A DNA stretch of 64,000 nt from assembly GCA_003165595.1 (NCBI GenBank), contig PLWQ01000013.1, positions 164,024 through 228,023 on the forward strand. The letters run 5' to 3'. The translations under genes were made by a program, and so were the position numbers. Shown here one piece after another: positions 63,692 through 64,000 of the stretch. This stretch comes from Fibrobacterota bacterium (GTDB lineage: Bacteria > Fibrobacterota > Chitinivibrionia > Chitinivibrionales > FEN-1185). Every line of letters starts with the position of its first letter. The first letter of the stretch is position 1. The notes below the pieces were generated by a model. That model was given only the letters and a program-made list of their open reading frames with translations. It was not told the origin of the DNA and searched no databases.

Positions 63692-64000
63692 AAAACACCT
63701 GCTTCTTGGTTTTACCTTGTGACGCTATATCAAAAACTATCATTTGCATGGTACGGTTGTCAAAGCTAATAATGGTGTTGCAATGCGATCCTCGCTGGTT
63801 CCCAAATTCTTTTCCTTTACCGCAGTTGCCAACCCCACGTCGTAATTCCTATTTTCCTACCGTAGGGCGATGCGCTCTTCCTGGCGCAAAAGTGACGATG
63901 CCCCGCAGCCCGCTGCGGGGCATCGTCCATCCCCAAGGATGAAATTTGTAGTCGTTTGCTAACCCCCGAAACAAGCTTCGGGGACCGCGATTACAACCGG
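63692..64000. other. Intergenic region with palindromes at the right edge
   Basis: 309 bp without a credible gene. A perfect 15-bp palindromic stem lies at 63895-63926 and a smaller stem CCCCGAA/TTCGGGG near 63965-63984. Confidence 0.5.
63895..63926. repeat. Perfect 15-bp inverted repeat
   Basis: ACGATGCCCCGCAGC (63895-63909), spacer CC, GCTGCGGGGCATCGT (63912-63926): fully complementary arms with a 2-base spacer. No U-run follows. May be a terminator, a dispersed element or a protein-binding palindrome. Confidence 0.6.

Noticed and set aside
1..64000. CRISPR arrays, tRNA, rRNA, tmRNA or riboswitch elements
   Set aside because: I looked for regularly spaced repeats and for clover-leaf or known conserved motifs and found none; absence by eye is not proof for short RNAs.

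Overview
The window looks like one chromosomal contig from a Gram-negative, flagellated bacterium, most likely of the FCB (Fibrobacterota-Chlorobiota-Bacteroidota) assemblage. This is an inference from secreted proteins with FlgD/Por-type sorting modules (GH30 protein, 53948-55633 protein), a C-terminal adhesin-type domain common in Bacteroidota-like genomes, a flagellin with a sigma-28 type promoter, and the one-chain GlyRS and PurC forms. No rRNA, tRNA or CRISPR array was seen. The resemblance is to Chitinivibrionia-like Fibrobacterota or a neighbouring candidate phylum, but nothing here fixes the phylum.

1-22.5 kb is a surface-glycan locus. On the minus strand, read from 4.7 kb down to the left edge, are a PIG-L deacetylase, a MraY/WecA-type sugar-phosphate transferase, an HD-GYP phosphodiesterase, an uncharacterised nucleotidyltransferase and an HPr-kinase-like protein that runs off the window. 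Next come a GT39-like membrane protein, FkbM, GT9, two GT4, a CgeB-like glycosyltransferase, a GT2, a Wzx-type flippase, a TyvE-like sugar epimerase, an acyltransferase-3 membrane protein and six further methyltransferase-type proteins. These can plausibly build, methylate, acylate and flip a lipid-linked glycan, with c-di-GMP turnover nearby. A degraded radical-SAM fragment lies between wzx and the GT2.

22.5-30 kb is housekeeping and envelope: a cyclic-nucleotide-binding protein, a membrane TPR protein with a small membrane partner, and a tight minus-strand operon purC-glyQS-ddl-tsaB-outer-membrane protein. 30-48 kb holds a TPR membrane protein, a 1439-residue BadF/HgdB-type activase fusion, a secreted GH30 glycosidase, a hybrid histidine kinase with two receiver domains, a large lipoprotein with a possible cysteine-peptidase core behind a clear sigma-70 promoter, a Ski2-like helicase with a DUF3516-type tail, and a YXWV-repeat protein. 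48-53.6 kb holds flagellin, a GtrB-like GT2 and a spermidine-synthase-like membrane protein split over two coupled genes.

53.9-62 kb is the most unusual part. A secreted protein gene ends in a Rho-independent terminator. The first base after its T-run starts what looks like the 5' end of a group II intron (GTGCG, domain I). About 5.5 kb further on are the end of a group II intron reverse transcriptase, a 34-nt domain V and a domain VI. Between them is a noticeably AT-richer island of four exported proteins (amidase-like, two HEAT proteins, an adhesin-like protein), all on the opposite strand. The right end has a PRC-barrel protein, a double-STAS protein and palindromes.
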